Origin: Caldiserica bacterium UBA646
Lineage (GTDB): Bacteria; Caldisericota; Caldisericia; Caldisericales; Caldisericaceae
Assembly (NCBI GenBank): GCA_002299965.1
Contig: DBOM01000062.1
Span: 826 to 64,825, forward strand
Direction: 5' to 3'
Length of the DNA stretch: 64,000 nt
How positions within the stretch are numbered: position 1 is the stretch's first letter; every line of letters begins with the position of its first letter. Both the position numbers and the translations under genes were made by a program. Of this stretch, positions 50,076-59,135 are shown piece by piece. The notes beneath the pieces were generated by a model. It saw only the letters and a list, made by a program, of their open reading frames with translations, ran no database searches and was not told the origin of the DNA.

Positions 50076-50970
50076 TAAACTTCGTGAAGTAGTGAAGGGT
50101 GAAGTGATTGAAAATGAACCAATGGCAAACCATACCTCTTTTCATATCGGAGGGCCAGCACAAATCTTTTGCAAACCAGAAAATTTCGAAGATATAAAAA
50201 ATATTATTGAATGGGCAAAGGGGAACAAACTGCCCGTAATGGCTCTAGGAAATGGAACAAATCTCCTTGTTTCAGATAATGGAATAGGTGGAGTGGTAAT
50301 TCAAATTGGAAATAAAATGAAAAATGTCCAATTCGATAGAAATACAGTCCTTACACAAGGAGGGATATCCCTGCAAGAATTAATTAATAAATCGATGGAG
50401 AAAGGACTCGGAGGAATAGAATTCGCGGCCAAGATTCCAGGTGTAGTAGGTGGATCTGTTGTAATGAATGCTGGTAGTAATTCTCATTTTATAAGTAAAT
50501 TCATAAAATACGTTACCGTAATTGGAATGGATGGAAAGATATACAAACTGTACCATGATGACTTGAAATTTAACTATAGGTACAGCATCTTACAAAACGA
50601 ACCACTAATTCTTCTGGATGCATTCTTAGTTTTAGAAAATCAAGATCCAGCAGAAATTAGAAAAAAAATAGAAATATTCAGTAAGATAAAGAAGGAGAAT
50701 CAACCTATAGATTATCCATGTGCTGGTAGCATATTCAAAAATCCGCCTACAACATATGCCGGAAAAGTATTGGAAGAAACGAATTGTAAAGGTCTAAGAG
50801 TGGGAGATGCAATGATATCGGATATGCATGCAAATTTTATAATCAATCTAGGAAAGGCAACAGCATCAGATGTAATACACCTCATAAGGAAAGCTCAACA
50901 ACAAGTGCATAGAAAAAAAGACCTTGTTCTGGAGCTCGAAATAAAACTTGCAGGCGATTTTAGAAGCTAA
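50059..50970 (+). CDS. murB: UDP-N-acetylenolpyruvoylglucosamine reductase MurB
   Basis: 303 aa FAD enzyme. HTSFHIGGPA, LGNGTNLLVSDNGIGGVVI, GIEFAAKIPGVVGGSVVMNAG and AGSIFKNPP (with the catalytic Ser) give the type II MurB pattern. Start GTG with AAGGGG upstream. Confidence 0.95.
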   Translation: MRRSIDKLREVVKGEVIENEPMANHTSFHIGGPAQIFCKPENFEDIKNIIEWAKGNKLPVMALGNGTNLLVSDNGIGGVVIQIGNKMKNVQFDRNTVLTQGGISLQELINKSMEKGLGGIEFAAKIPGVVGGSVVMNAGSNSHFISKFIKYVTVIGMDGKIYKLYHDDLKFNYRYSILQNEPLILLDAFLVLENQDPAEIRKKIEIFSKIKKENQPIDYPCAGSIFKNPPTTYAGKVLEETNCKGLRVGDAMISDMHANFIINLGKATASDVIHLIRKAQQQVHRKKDLVLELEIKLAGDFRS

Positions 50971-50971
50971 A

Positions 50972-51901
50972 ATGAACAAGAAAATACTAGTTTTATATGG
51001 TGGCCTTTCAGAAGAAAGAGAAGTATCTATTGGAAGTGGAAAAGCAATTGCCAAAAGCCTTAAAAGAAATGGGTTTATCGTAAAAACATTTGATTTCAAA
51101 GGCAAATTAGAGAAGATTTTAGAAGATTTTACTCCTGACGTTGTTTTTATTGCGCTACACGGAAAATACGGAGAAGATGGGACTGTACAAGGAGCTCTTG
51201 AAATAGCAAATGTGCCATACACTGGCTCTGACGTACTTGCCAGTGCAATCTGCATGAATAAGCTTATAACAAAGCAACTTTTAACAGCTCAAAAAATAGA
51301 AACGGCCAACTACTATCCAATCAAGAAAAAAGAAAAAATCCTATTCAAAGAAATTGCACATTATCTAAGAAGCAATAAACTCGTTGTAAAACCGGTTGAC
51401 CAAGGTTCTACAATAGGAATAAGCATAGTAAACGACGAAAAAACCTTTAAAAAAGGATTAGACAAAGCATTTTCATTTAGTGATACTGTCATTGTAGAGG
51501 AATTTCTTGAGGGAAAAGAAATTACCGTATCAATTATAGGAAACGGAAATAATATTAAAGCGCTCCCAATTATCGAAATTGTGCCAGAAAATGAATTCTA
51601 TGATTACGAATCAAAGTATATACCCGGAATGTCGCGTCACATCATTCCAGCACGAATTCCTAAAAATGTATACGACAAAGCAAAAAGAAATGCTATATTA
51701 ATTTACGAAGAATTTGGCCTTAGAGATTTCGCAAGAATAGACTTCATTGTCGCAAACAATATACCATTCGCCCTAGAAGCAAACACGATACCTGGATTTA
51801 CTGAAACAAGTTTAGTTCCAGATGCTGCAAAAGCAGACGGAATAACCTTTGACAATCTCACTGCTTACATTGTTAAAGAAGTATTGAAAAGGAGTAAATG
51901 A
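50972..51901 (+). CDS. ddl: D-alanine--D-alanine ligase
   Basis: 309 aa from the ATG at 50972, 1 nt after the murB stop; a longer start lies inside murB. ATP-grasp motifs LYGGLSEEREVS, HGKYGEDGTVQG, VKPVDQGSTIGIS and LEANTIPGFTETSL are present. It supplies D-Ala-D-Ala to MurF. The C-terminal LVPDAAKADGI is typical. Confidence 0.94.
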   Translation: MNKKILVLYGGLSEEREVSIGSGKAIAKSLKRNGFIVKTFDFKGKLEKILEDFTPDVVFIALHGKYGEDGTVQGALEIANVPYTGSDVLASAICMNKLITKQLLTAQKIETANYYPIKKKEKILFKEIAHYLRSNKLVVKPVDQGSTIGISIVNDEKTFKKGLDKAFSFSDTVIVEEFLEGKEITVSIIGNGNNIKALPIIEIVPENEFYDYESKYIPGMSRHIIPARIPKNVYDKAKRNAILIYEEFGLRDFARIDFIVANNIPFALEANTIPGFTETSLVPDAAKADGITFDNLTAYIVKEVLKRSK

Positions 51902-52497
51902 AAAAACTCGTCCTTTTAATTATAACTGTTATCCTCTTATTCGTACTCCTATCCCCGCTTCTCCCGGCAGAGCGCATACAAGTTTATAGTAACATAGAGA
52001 TCAGTCTTGATGATATATTTAAAAAAGTAGGGACCCTATATTCTGTATATCAGTTAAAAATCCCGGCAAAAATCCACAGGAAACCCTTCAGCGTTGACGT
52101 ATTTTATAATGAAATAATACTTGGCGCTATCCACTTTACAGATGGAGATTTTGCAATCTCGTCCAAAGGACATATTATAAACAAGGAAGAGGAGCTAGAA
52201 AATAACTTTTTTGCTGATTTCACAAGCAAAAGTTGGAATGAAAATTTTATTTTGTTGTTTGTTAATCTAAATAATTTGAATATACTTGATACGGTGGATA
52301 AATTTTCCATAGAAAACAAAATGGTTACATTTTATGATAAAAATAACATTCTTGTTATAATAGAAAAAGGAGACTATGTAAAAAAGTTGCAAGAATATAA
52401 AAAAGTAATAGAATTATTCAATGAGGAAATATATAAAATAAAAGAAATAAATTTGCAATACAAAGAACAAGCTATAATTAAATGGAGGGAAAAGTGA
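51898..52497 (+). CDS. FtsQ/DivIB-like division protein (by position)
   Basis: 199 aa. One N-terminal helix (4-24) and an outside domain. No clear POTRA/FtsQ sequence match is visible, so the call relies on membrane topology, length and its place directly before ftsA, where ftsQ stands in this gene order. GGAGT before the ATG; the stop overlaps the ftsA GTG. Confidence 0.55.
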   Translation: MKKLVLLIITVILLFVLLSPLLPAERIQVYSNIEISLDDIFKKVGTLYSVYQLKIPAKIHRKPFSVDVFYNEIILGAIHFTDGDFAISSKGHIINKEEELENNFFADFTSKSWNENFILLFVNLNNLNILDTVDKFSIENKMVTFYDKNNILVIIEKGDYVKKLQEYKKVIELFNEEIYKIKEINLQYKEQAIIKWREK

Positions 52498-53702
52498 ACG
52501 AAAAAATTATTTCTGCACTTGACTTAGGAAGCAGCACTATAAAATTTCTTATAGCTGAAGTGACGGATAGACGTCCTTCCATTATTGGCGTAGGGTCAGT
52601 TCCAAGTAGAAGTATCAATAAGGGGGTAGTAACAGATTTGAACAAAGCTGCCGAAGCCATTACAGCAGCCAAAAAACAGGCCGAAACAATGGCTGGCAAA
52701 AAAGCTACGCCTGTTTACGTCTCTATAAGCGGAAACCATGTATATTCGTTAAACAATAAAGGCATAATTGTCATATCGAAAGAAGGAAGAGAAATAACAA
52801 AAGAAGATATAAGGAGAGTAGAAGAATCTGCAAAAGTACTTCTGCTTCAGCCAAATCAGGATATTGTCCATGTATTACCAAGACAGTTTATTATTGATGG
52901 TCAAGATGGGATAAGAAACCCGATTGGCATGTCAGGTATAAAATTAGAAGAAGAAGTACATATTATAACAGGCTCTACAACATCGCTCCACAACATTAAA
53001 AAATGCATTCGCATGGCAGATCTTGAGCTAAGCGGATTTGTGCTCCAATCCCTTGCATCATCATGTGCAATAATTAATGAAGAAGAAAAAGAATTAGGTG
53101 TGGCTATACTAGATATTGGAGCAGGCACAGGTGATCTTGCAATTTTTGCAAACGGGAATATTGCCCATACCTCAGTACTGCCGATTGGAGGAGAATACAT
53201 TACAAAAGATATTGCATACGGATTGAGGATACCTTTAGAGGAAGCAGAATCAATTAAAAAAAACTACGGGTTTGTTGAAACGGAGAATAATAATAACCCA
53301 ACAGGTGAAATAGAAATAGATAAATTTGGTAGCACCGAAAAAAGAAAAGTGTCTCTAGATTTTATTGGCAATATTATTACTTCAAGATCCGATGAAATAT
53401 TGGAAGGTATACGCCTGGAATTGATGAAGTCAGGGTACTGGAACAATATTCCTGCTGGAATTATTATTACTGGAGGGTGCTCTCTGCTTAAAAATTTTGC
53501 TGAAAGAGCAAGTGAAATTATTGAAATTCCTGCTAGAATTGGTTATCCAGATGGAGATTTTGCAATTGCAGAATTTCTGCACAGCCCTGCCTATTCAACT
53601 AGCGTAGGACTCATAAAATTTGCAATAGAAAACGAGATGGCAAATTATAAAAAAATGGACTTTTTAAAACATTTATCTTGGGTAAAAGACATATTTGGTT
53701 AA
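52494..53702 (+). CDS. ftsA: Cell division protein FtsA
   Basis: 402 aa from the GTG at 52494, which has GGAGGG 4 nt upstream; an ATG at 52482 precedes that SD. Actin-like ATPase: ALDLGSSTIKFLIAE (phosphate 1), VAILDIGAGTGDLAIF (phosphate 2), and IIITGGCSLLKNF (adenosine). Segment 85-160 is the 1C domain. The C-terminus is short with an amphipathic end (FLKHLSWVKDIFG) that probably binds the membrane and tethers FtsZ. Confidence 0.95.
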   Translation: MNEKIISALDLGSSTIKFLIAEVTDRRPSIIGVGSVPSRSINKGVVTDLNKAAEAITAAKKQAETMAGKKATPVYVSISGNHVYSLNNKGIIVISKEGREITKEDIRRVEESAKVLLLQPNQDIVHVLPRQFIIDGQDGIRNPIGMSGIKLEEEVHIITGSTTSLHNIKKCIRMADLELSGFVLQSLASSCAIINEEEKELGVAILDIGAGTGDLAIFANGNIAHTSVLPIGGEYITKDIAYGLRIPLEEAESIKKNYGFVETENNNNPTGEIEIDKFGSTEKRKVSLDFIGNIITSRSDEILEGIRLELMKSGYWNNIPAGIIITGGCSLLKNFAERASEIIEIPARIGYPDGDFAIAEFLHSPAYSTSVGLIKFAIENEMANYKKMDFLKHLSWVKDIFG

Positions 53703-53720
53703 TAAAGGAGGCTGATAATA

Positions 53721-54776
53721 ATGCTTGATCCGTGGGTAAGCGCCCAAGCAAAAATTCGCGTCATAGGTATTGGTGGCGGAGGAAGTAATGCCATAAACAG
53801 AATGATGGATGAAGGAATAAAAGGAGTAGAATTCATTGCAATAAATACTGACGTCCAGGTGCTTGCATTAAACAAAGCAGAAAAAAAAGTGCAAATAGGC
53901 GCAAGAACAACAGGAGGATTGGGTGCAGGTTCTTATCCTGAAATAGGAAAGATATCTGCGGAGGAAAGCAAGGAAGAACTTAAAAAAATTTTAGAGGGTA
54001 CCGATCTTGTATTTATCACGGCTGGCATGGGTGGAGGCACTGGTACTGGGGCTTCCCCTGTCATTGCATCCATTGCAAAAGAAATGAACATCCTCACAAT
54101 AGCAATAGCAACAAAGCCCTTTAAATTTGAAGGAAGAAAAAGAATGGAAGTTGCCGAAAATGGAATAAAAGAGCTTACACCGGAAGTAGACACTGTCATA
54201 ACAATATCAAACGACAGATTATTAAAACTCGTGGATAAAAAAACTACAATCAACGATGCCTTCAAATTAGCAGATAATATATTGTATCATGCAGTAAGAA
54301 GCATCTCAGACCTTATTACAATGCCAGGCCTGGTCAATGTAGACTTTGCAGATGTCAAAACAACACTTAAAGATGCCGGGACAGCATGGCTCGGCATGGG
54401 AAACGGACATGGAGAAAATAGAGCAACAGAAGCTGCAAGAGCGGCAATAAAAAGCCCGTTATTGGAATTTTCTTTGACTGGAGCAGACAGAGTTCTCTAC
54501 AACATCACAGGAGGCAAAGACCTCACGCTGTTTGAAGTAGACGAAGCTACAAAAGTAATAACCGAATCGGCTTCTCCCGATGCAAACATAATCTTTGGTA
54601 CGGCAATAGATGAATCACTTACAGATGAGATCTATATTTCTGTAATTGCCGCTGGTTTTGATAAATCCGCTCAAGTAATTAAAAAAATGAAGGTGCTTAA
54701 TATTGATAGCGAAAGTATCGATATCGGCAATTTTGAAACCCCTGCATTTATAAGAAGAAAGAAAACGACTGAATAA
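53721..54776 (+). CDS. ftsZ: Cell division GTPase FtsZ
   Basis: 351 aa. GIGGGGSNAINRM, the tubulin signature GGGTGTGASP and NDRLLKL are present. The C-terminal peptide ETPAFIRRKK matches the FtsA-binding motif. The linker is short. Strong SD AAAGGAGG before the ATG. It builds the Z-ring. Confidence 0.97.
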   Translation: MLDPWVSAQAKIRVIGIGGGGSNAINRMMDEGIKGVEFIAINTDVQVLALNKAEKKVQIGARTTGGLGAGSYPEIGKISAEESKEELKKILEGTDLVFITAGMGGGTGTGASPVIASIAKEMNILTIAIATKPFKFEGRKRMEVAENGIKELTPEVDTVITISNDRLLKLVDKKTTINDAFKLADNILYHAVRSISDLITMPGLVNVDFADVKTTLKDAGTAWLGMGNGHGENRATEAARAAIKSPLLEFSLTGADRVLYNITGGKDLTLFEVDEATKVITESASPDANIIFGTAIDESLTDEIYISVIAAGFDKSAQVIKKMKVLNIDSESIDIGNFETPAFIRRKKTTE

Positions 54777-55664
54777 ATGAATCAACTGTCGGGAATAAAA
54801 TTACTTGTAAATATTTCCCTATTTCTTTTGTCTATAATTCTTATCATTTCTGCTGGGAGTAACATCCTTGCTTATTCCAAAACTTCTCATATTAAAGTAG
54901 AAAATATCAAAGTACAAACTATCTGGCTAAAGATCCAAGCTGAAGGTTTCGTATTGTTCGATATGAAACCCACCTTGTCACAAATAGATGGAATATTGGA
55001 ACCAATTATAGAAGATGGAGTATTTGTTACTAAAAACGAAGTTATAGGGAGGATTAAAAACGAAGAAGCTGTAGCAGATTTATTGTCTCCTGGAAAAGGA
55101 ATCTTGCAATGGGCTCGGTATAAAAATTATGATTTTAATCTTCCGGCAGATTTAAATAATAATTCAATAAATAAAAATGAATTTGATATAATCTATCCGG
55201 GAGAATTTATACATGAAGGAGAAATAGTCGCAACAATTATTCCAAACGAATTTGCGTATCTGTATCTTGAAAATATAAATATTCCTGAGGATATAAAGAC
55301 GCTGTACTTCAGCCAATTCCAAAATAATACACTTATAGAGGGAAACATTATTTTTAGAGAAAACAAATTTGTTGTATGCAAAGTATATGACTATTTGGAG
55401 TATATATTGAACGAAAATATTTTTTTGGTACAATATATCAACACAAACGGGATAATTATTGCAGATAAAGATATAGTACAGAAAAATGGAAAAACAGGCA
55501 TCTACGTGTTGAACGGGGAAAAAGTGCAATTTATGGAAACGCGTATTTATAGAGACGCAGAAAAAATCGTTGCAGAAATACCGGACACCAGAAGCGCTAT
55601 CACCGTTGTAAGAACACCACATATAGTAACAGAGGGGAAAATTATAAACGAAACGGGAAAATGA
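54777..55664 (+). CDS. HlyD/adaptor-like membrane protein of the division cluster
   Basis: 295 aa. One N-terminal helix (10-30), then beta-rich segments with paired biotinyl/HlyD-like motifs (DGILEPIIEDGVFVTKNEVIGRI and PGEFIHEGEIVATII, each split by short gaps). Clostridia often carry a similar adaptor-like protein near ftsZ. Function unknown. The ATG follows the ftsZ stop directly. Confidence 0.6.
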   Translation: MNQLSGIKLLVNISLFLLSIILIISAGSNILAYSKTSHIKVENIKVQTIWLKIQAEGFVLFDMKPTLSQIDGILEPIIEDGVFVTKNEVIGRIKNEEAVADLLSPGKGILQWARYKNYDFNLPADLNNNSINKNEFDIIYPGEFIHEGEIVATIIPNEFAYLYLENINIPEDIKTLYFSQFQNNTLIEGNIIFRENKFVVCKVYDYLEYILNENIFLVQYINTNGIIIADKDIVQKNGKTGIYVLNGEKVQFMETRIYRDAEKIVAEIPDTRSAITVVRTPHIVTEGKIINETGK

Positions 55665-55669
55665 TAAAG

Positions 55670-55697
55670 TGTAACCTTTTTTAAAAAATTACGTTTA
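55670..55697 (+). promoter_or_regulatory. ECF-type promoter before the sigma gene
   Basis: TGTAACC (55670-55676), 15 nt with T- and A-tracts, then CGTTTA (55692-55697). This resembles -35/-10 elements of ECF sigma factors such as SigX (TGTAAC, CGWC). It suggests autoregulation. Confidence 0.55.
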
Positions 55698-55710
55698 TAT
55701 AGGTGAGGAA

Positions 55711-56283
55711 TTGGAAAAAAGAGAAGAAATTGTTTTTGTTAAGAAAATTGTTTCAGGAGATGAAAAAGCATTTAGAGAATTTTATAAAATGTTTTTCCCT
55801 AAAATATATAAGTATGCTTATAGAAAACTACAAAACAGGGAACAAGCTGAGGATATTACCTCAGAAACATTTTTTAAAATTTTTAAACATTTAGATACAT
55901 ATGAGAGCAGAATGAACGAAGGATTAGATATTTGGGTATACAGCATAGAGCGAAACGCTATAAGAGATCTGTTTAGAAAAAATGCAGGCGTAGAAATTCT
56001 TCCGCTTGAAGAAAAATGGGGAAATGTGCTACTTCCACCAATTGACGACCCATACATTATGATGGAGAGAAAGGAAATAGAAGAGATAATTAACGAAGAG
56101 TTGCAAAAAATTCCAAAACAGTATAGAGAAATTATTAAATTAAGGTTCTTTAAGAAAAAACATACTCGCGAAATTGCTGCAACACTTGGAAAAAATGAAG
56201 GGGCTATAAAGATAATGCAATTTAGAGCATTGAGCGCTTTAAAAGAAAAAGTTAAGGAGAGAATAAAAAATGCAAATCAATAA
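55711..56283 (+). CDS. ECF-type RNA polymerase sigma factor
   Basis: 190 aa. Sigma-70 region 2 (EKAFREFYKMFFPKIYKYAY, QAEDITSETFFKIFKHL, VYSIERNAIRDLFRK) and region 4.2 (IPKQYREIIKLRFF, TREIAATLGKNEGAIKIMQFRAL). No regions 1 or 3, so an ECF factor. Start is TTG with AGGTGAGG upstream. Paired with the next membrane protein, with which it overlaps by 14 nt, and preceded by a promoter of ECF form. Confidence 0.85.
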   Translation: MEKREEIVFVKKIVSGDEKAFREFYKMFFPKIYKYAYRKLQNREQAEDITSETFFKIFKHLDTYESRMNEGLDIWVYSIERNAIRDLFRKNAGVEILPLEEKWGNVLLPPIDDPYIMMERKEIEEIINEELQKIPKQYREIIKLRFFKKKHTREIAATLGKNEGAIKIMQFRALSALKEKVKERIKNANQ

Positions 56284-56749
56284 GGAAAAAGAACAAAGCA
56301 TTTCAACCTTTATAGAGCACCTAATGGAAGAGAAATCTCCAAACTATAAAGAGCTAAATGGTGATGTGGATCTTTTATCCATAGCTGATATTGCACTGTT
56401 TCTCAAAAAGGGAGATGAAACTCCTGATAACAATTTCCGTAATAATCTCGAAGAAACGCTTTTATCCAAACTCAAAAAAGACCAATTAGTAAATAACGAA
56501 CTAAGAAAACTAAAAAAAGAAGGGCTTACAAGATTTGCCATTGGATTCGCCTCAGTGCTACTTGTCATAGCAAGTTTGATGGGGCTAAAAACATCAAAAC
56601 AAACTATACAACCAGTTAGAATAAAAGAAATCGACATAGTGAGAATAGAAAATAAAAAAATAAATGGACAAAGTTTTGAAATTTTGTACACTAAAGAAAA
56701 CTTTGCTATACTCTATTGGCCATTAGGTCAATTTAAAATGTTACAGTAA
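56270..56749 (+). CDS. Putative membrane anti-sigma factor
   Basis: 159 aa. Cytoplasmic N-terminus of about 85 residues with helices (LLSIADIALFLKK, FRNNLEETLLSKL), one transmembrane helix (about 87-105), and a small outside domain. No zinc-binding HxxxCxxC motif. The call rests on topology and on its overlap with the sigma gene. Confidence 0.65.
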   Translation: MQINKEKEQSISTFIEHLMEEKSPNYKELNGDVDLLSIADIALFLKKGDETPDNNFRNNLEETLLSKLKKDQLVNNELRKLKKEGLTRFAIGFASVLLVIASLMGLKTSKQTIQPVRIKEIDIVRIENKKINGQSFEILYTKENFAILYWPLGQFKMLQ

Positions 56750-56826
56750 TATAATTTGGGAGGTGAAAACAGGCAAAAAAACGTAGAAAGAAGTAAGAAA
56801 ACACAAATCTTAAAGGAGGAAAAAGT

Positions 56827-59049
56827 ATGAAAAAAGTATTAGCTTTAACACTTGCAGTAATGATGGTGTTTGTATTCTTCGCGGTAAGGCCAGCTTCGGT
56901 AAGCGCAGCAGGTTTCCCGGATGTCCCAGCAAACTACTGGGCAAAAAAACACATTGACTACCTTGTTACACAAAAAGTAATAGCAGGTTTTCCGGATGGA
57001 ACATTCAAGCCAGAAAGCCCTGTAACACGTGAACAGTTCGCAAAAATGATTGTTGTAGCAAAAGGCCTCTCGCTGTCCAATCCAGCAACACCAACTTATA
57101 GCGATGTTTCGAAATCGCGTTGGTCTTATGGCTACGTAGAAGCTGCATCGAAAGCAGGCTACATCAAAGGCTATGGAGGCGGCAAATTTGGGCCCGCAGA
57201 TCCAATCACAAGAGAACAACTTGCCGTTCTTGAAATTAGAGTATTAGGCAAAGAAGCAGCATCACAGGTTTCAAGTCTTATCATTGCAACCTTCTCTAAT
57301 GATGAAGCCAAAATTTCTTCATGGGCAAGAGGAGCAATGACACTTGCAGTAAGACCTGATGCACAACTTCTTAAATGGGATAAAGAAAGAAACATTAGAC
57401 CAAAAGCTGCCGGAACAAGAGCAGAATGCGCATATTCAATCTATATGATTCTTAAGCCAGCAGTAAAAGGTGGACAAGTTTCCATTGCAACTTCTGAAGA
57501 ACCTAAAACTCTTTTTGATGCACTTGACTCAAGTGCAGTAATGAGTGAAGTATTAGGAGCAGTCAATGAAGGCGCTTCAGCTACTCTCCCGTCGGGAAAA
57601 CTTTATCCTGTTCAATCAGACTATATTCCAAGCGTATCCGGCGGTACCTGGATTATCAATGAAGACGGCACAATGAAAACGACATGGAAACTTAAAAAGG
57701 GTATCAAATGGGCAGACGGCCAGCCAGTAACAGCAAAAGATTATGTATTCGGCTGGGAAATGTACTTAAATGATGCCGTGCAGGTTGTATCAAGAGATGT
57801 TGCGGAAAAAGTAGCAAAAGTTGAAACACCGGATGATTACACACTCGTTGTTTACTGGACAACACCCTCTATCTGGGCTCAGTACGGTCCACTCGGTGCC
57901 GGCGTTTATCCTGCACACATCTTAAAACCAATTTTAGATTCAAATCCAGCAAATATCAACTCATGCGACTACAATTTGAATCCGGTATCCAGCGGAGCAT
58001 ATAAAGTTAAAACATGGTCTCCCGGAAACTACATTATTTTGGAAAAGAATCCAAATTACTGGGCAGGAGAAGGTCTCATCGATAGATTCATTTATTATAT
58101 AACACCGGATACAAACACAATGCTTATGCAGCTTCTGGCGGGTAAACTCGATATGACAATGCCTGGCATTGGAATTGACGTACCACAGGCCGACGCAGCA
58201 GAAAAAAATGGGTTAGACAAAACATTTGACATTCGCTATGTCCAATCTGTTTTCTGGGAACATGTTACTTTAAATCTTGATGACCCAATCATGAAAGATG
58301 TGAACCTGCGTAAAGCGTTGATGTTTGCATTAGACAGACAAGAAATGAGCAGAAAAATATTTAGTGGTAAGAGAGATCTTTCATATGGGCCAATGCCAGG
58401 TGGAATGACTGCGTTTAATAAAGACCTTGTTGGCATGTATCCATATGACCCCGCAAAAGCAAAAGATATACTTACAAAAGCAGGCTACACCTGGAACAGC
58501 AGCGGCGCTTTAATTAATCCAGAAGGAAAGGAAGTTACTATTGATATTGAAGGCCCAGCAGGATATGCAGTGCGCGAACAGGAAATTGAATTTATGCTTA
58601 AATACTGGAAAGATAATCTCGGAATTTCTGGAAGTTACAAGCCAATGAGCTGGGGGCCAATGATTGACACCTGGTATGACGGCAATTTCCAAGCTTGCCT
58701 ATTTGCGTGGGGCTCAGATCCAGCGGGAATTTGTTCATACACACTTTATCACACTAGCCAAATTCCTACCGAAGAAACCGGTTGGGCTGGCCAGAACTTT
58801 ACACATATTCGTGACGCAGAATTAGATAAATGGTTAACAATTTGTAATGATTCGGTTGATGATGCTGTTCGAATCGATGCCTCAAAGAAAATACAGGCCA
58901 TCGTCTATGACCAGCTTCCAGAGCTTTACCTCAACTTGCATGTATCAGTCTGGGCAATTCGCAAAGGGCTTGTAGGCACCGAAGAGTATGACCTCAACGC
59001 TATAACACCAAGTTCATACAATGCTCAATACTGGTACTGGGAGAAGTAG
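56827..59049 (+). CDS. SLH-anchored peptide-binding protein of an ABC transporter
   Basis: 740 aa. Signal peptide (1-27), three SLH domains (29-80, 90-140, and a degenerate one about 155-210), then an SBP_bac_5 domain (about 218-735) with LKKGIKWADGQPVTAKDYVFGWE and NPNYWAGEGLIDRFI, typical of DppA/OppA proteins. There is no lipobox. SLH domains usually bind pyruvylated wall polymers, so this binding protein seems fixed to the S-layer or wall rather than to the membrane. It is followed by permease and ATPase genes of the same system. Strong SD AAAGGAGG. Confidence 0.9.
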   Translation: MKKVLALTLAVMMVFVFFAVRPASVSAAGFPDVPANYWAKKHIDYLVTQKVIAGFPDGTFKPESPVTREQFAKMIVVAKGLSLSNPATPTYSDVSKSRWSYGYVEAASKAGYIKGYGGGKFGPADPITREQLAVLEIRVLGKEAASQVSSLIIATFSNDEAKISSWARGAMTLAVRPDAQLLKWDKERNIRPKAAGTRAECAYSIYMILKPAVKGGQVSIATSEEPKTLFDALDSSAVMSEVLGAVNEGASATLPSGKLYPVQSDYIPSVSGGTWIINEDGTMKTTWKLKKGIKWADGQPVTAKDYVFGWEMYLNDAVQVVSRDVAEKVAKVETPDDYTLVVYWTTPSIWAQYGPLGAGVYPAHILKPILDSNPANINSCDYNLNPVSSGAYKVKTWSPGNYIILEKNPNYWAGEGLIDRFIYYITPDTNTMLMQLLAGKLDMTMPGIGIDVPQADAAEKNGLDKTFDIRYVQSVFWEHVTLNLDDPIMKDVNLRKALMFALDRQEMSRKIFSGKRDLSYGPMPGGMTAFNKDLVGMYPYDPAKAKDILTKAGYTWNSSGALINPEGKEVTIDIEGPAGYAVREQEIEFMLKYWKDNLGISGSYKPMSWGPMIDTWYDGNFQACLFAWGSDPAGICSYTLYHTSQIPTEETGWAGQNFTHIRDAELDKWLTICNDSVDDAVRIDASKKIQAIVYDQLPELYLNLHVSVWAIRKGLVGTEEYDLNAITPSSYNAQYWYWEK

Positions 59050-59076
59050 ATAAGAAAATAAGAAGATCGTAGTTAT

Positions 59077-59108
59077 AAAGAGGGGAAGACTACAGTCTTT
59101 CCCTCTTT
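59077..59108 (+). terminator. Intercistronic hairpin after the binding-protein gene
   Basis: AAAGAGGGGAAGAC (59077-59090) and GTCTTTCCCTCTTT (59095-59108) pair over 14 bp with one G-U and a 4-nt loop. Only a short T-run is present. Likely a partial terminator or stabiliser giving more binding protein than permease. Confidence 0.65.
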
Positions 59109-59135
59109 AACTGCATAATAGGAGGAATTACGCAG

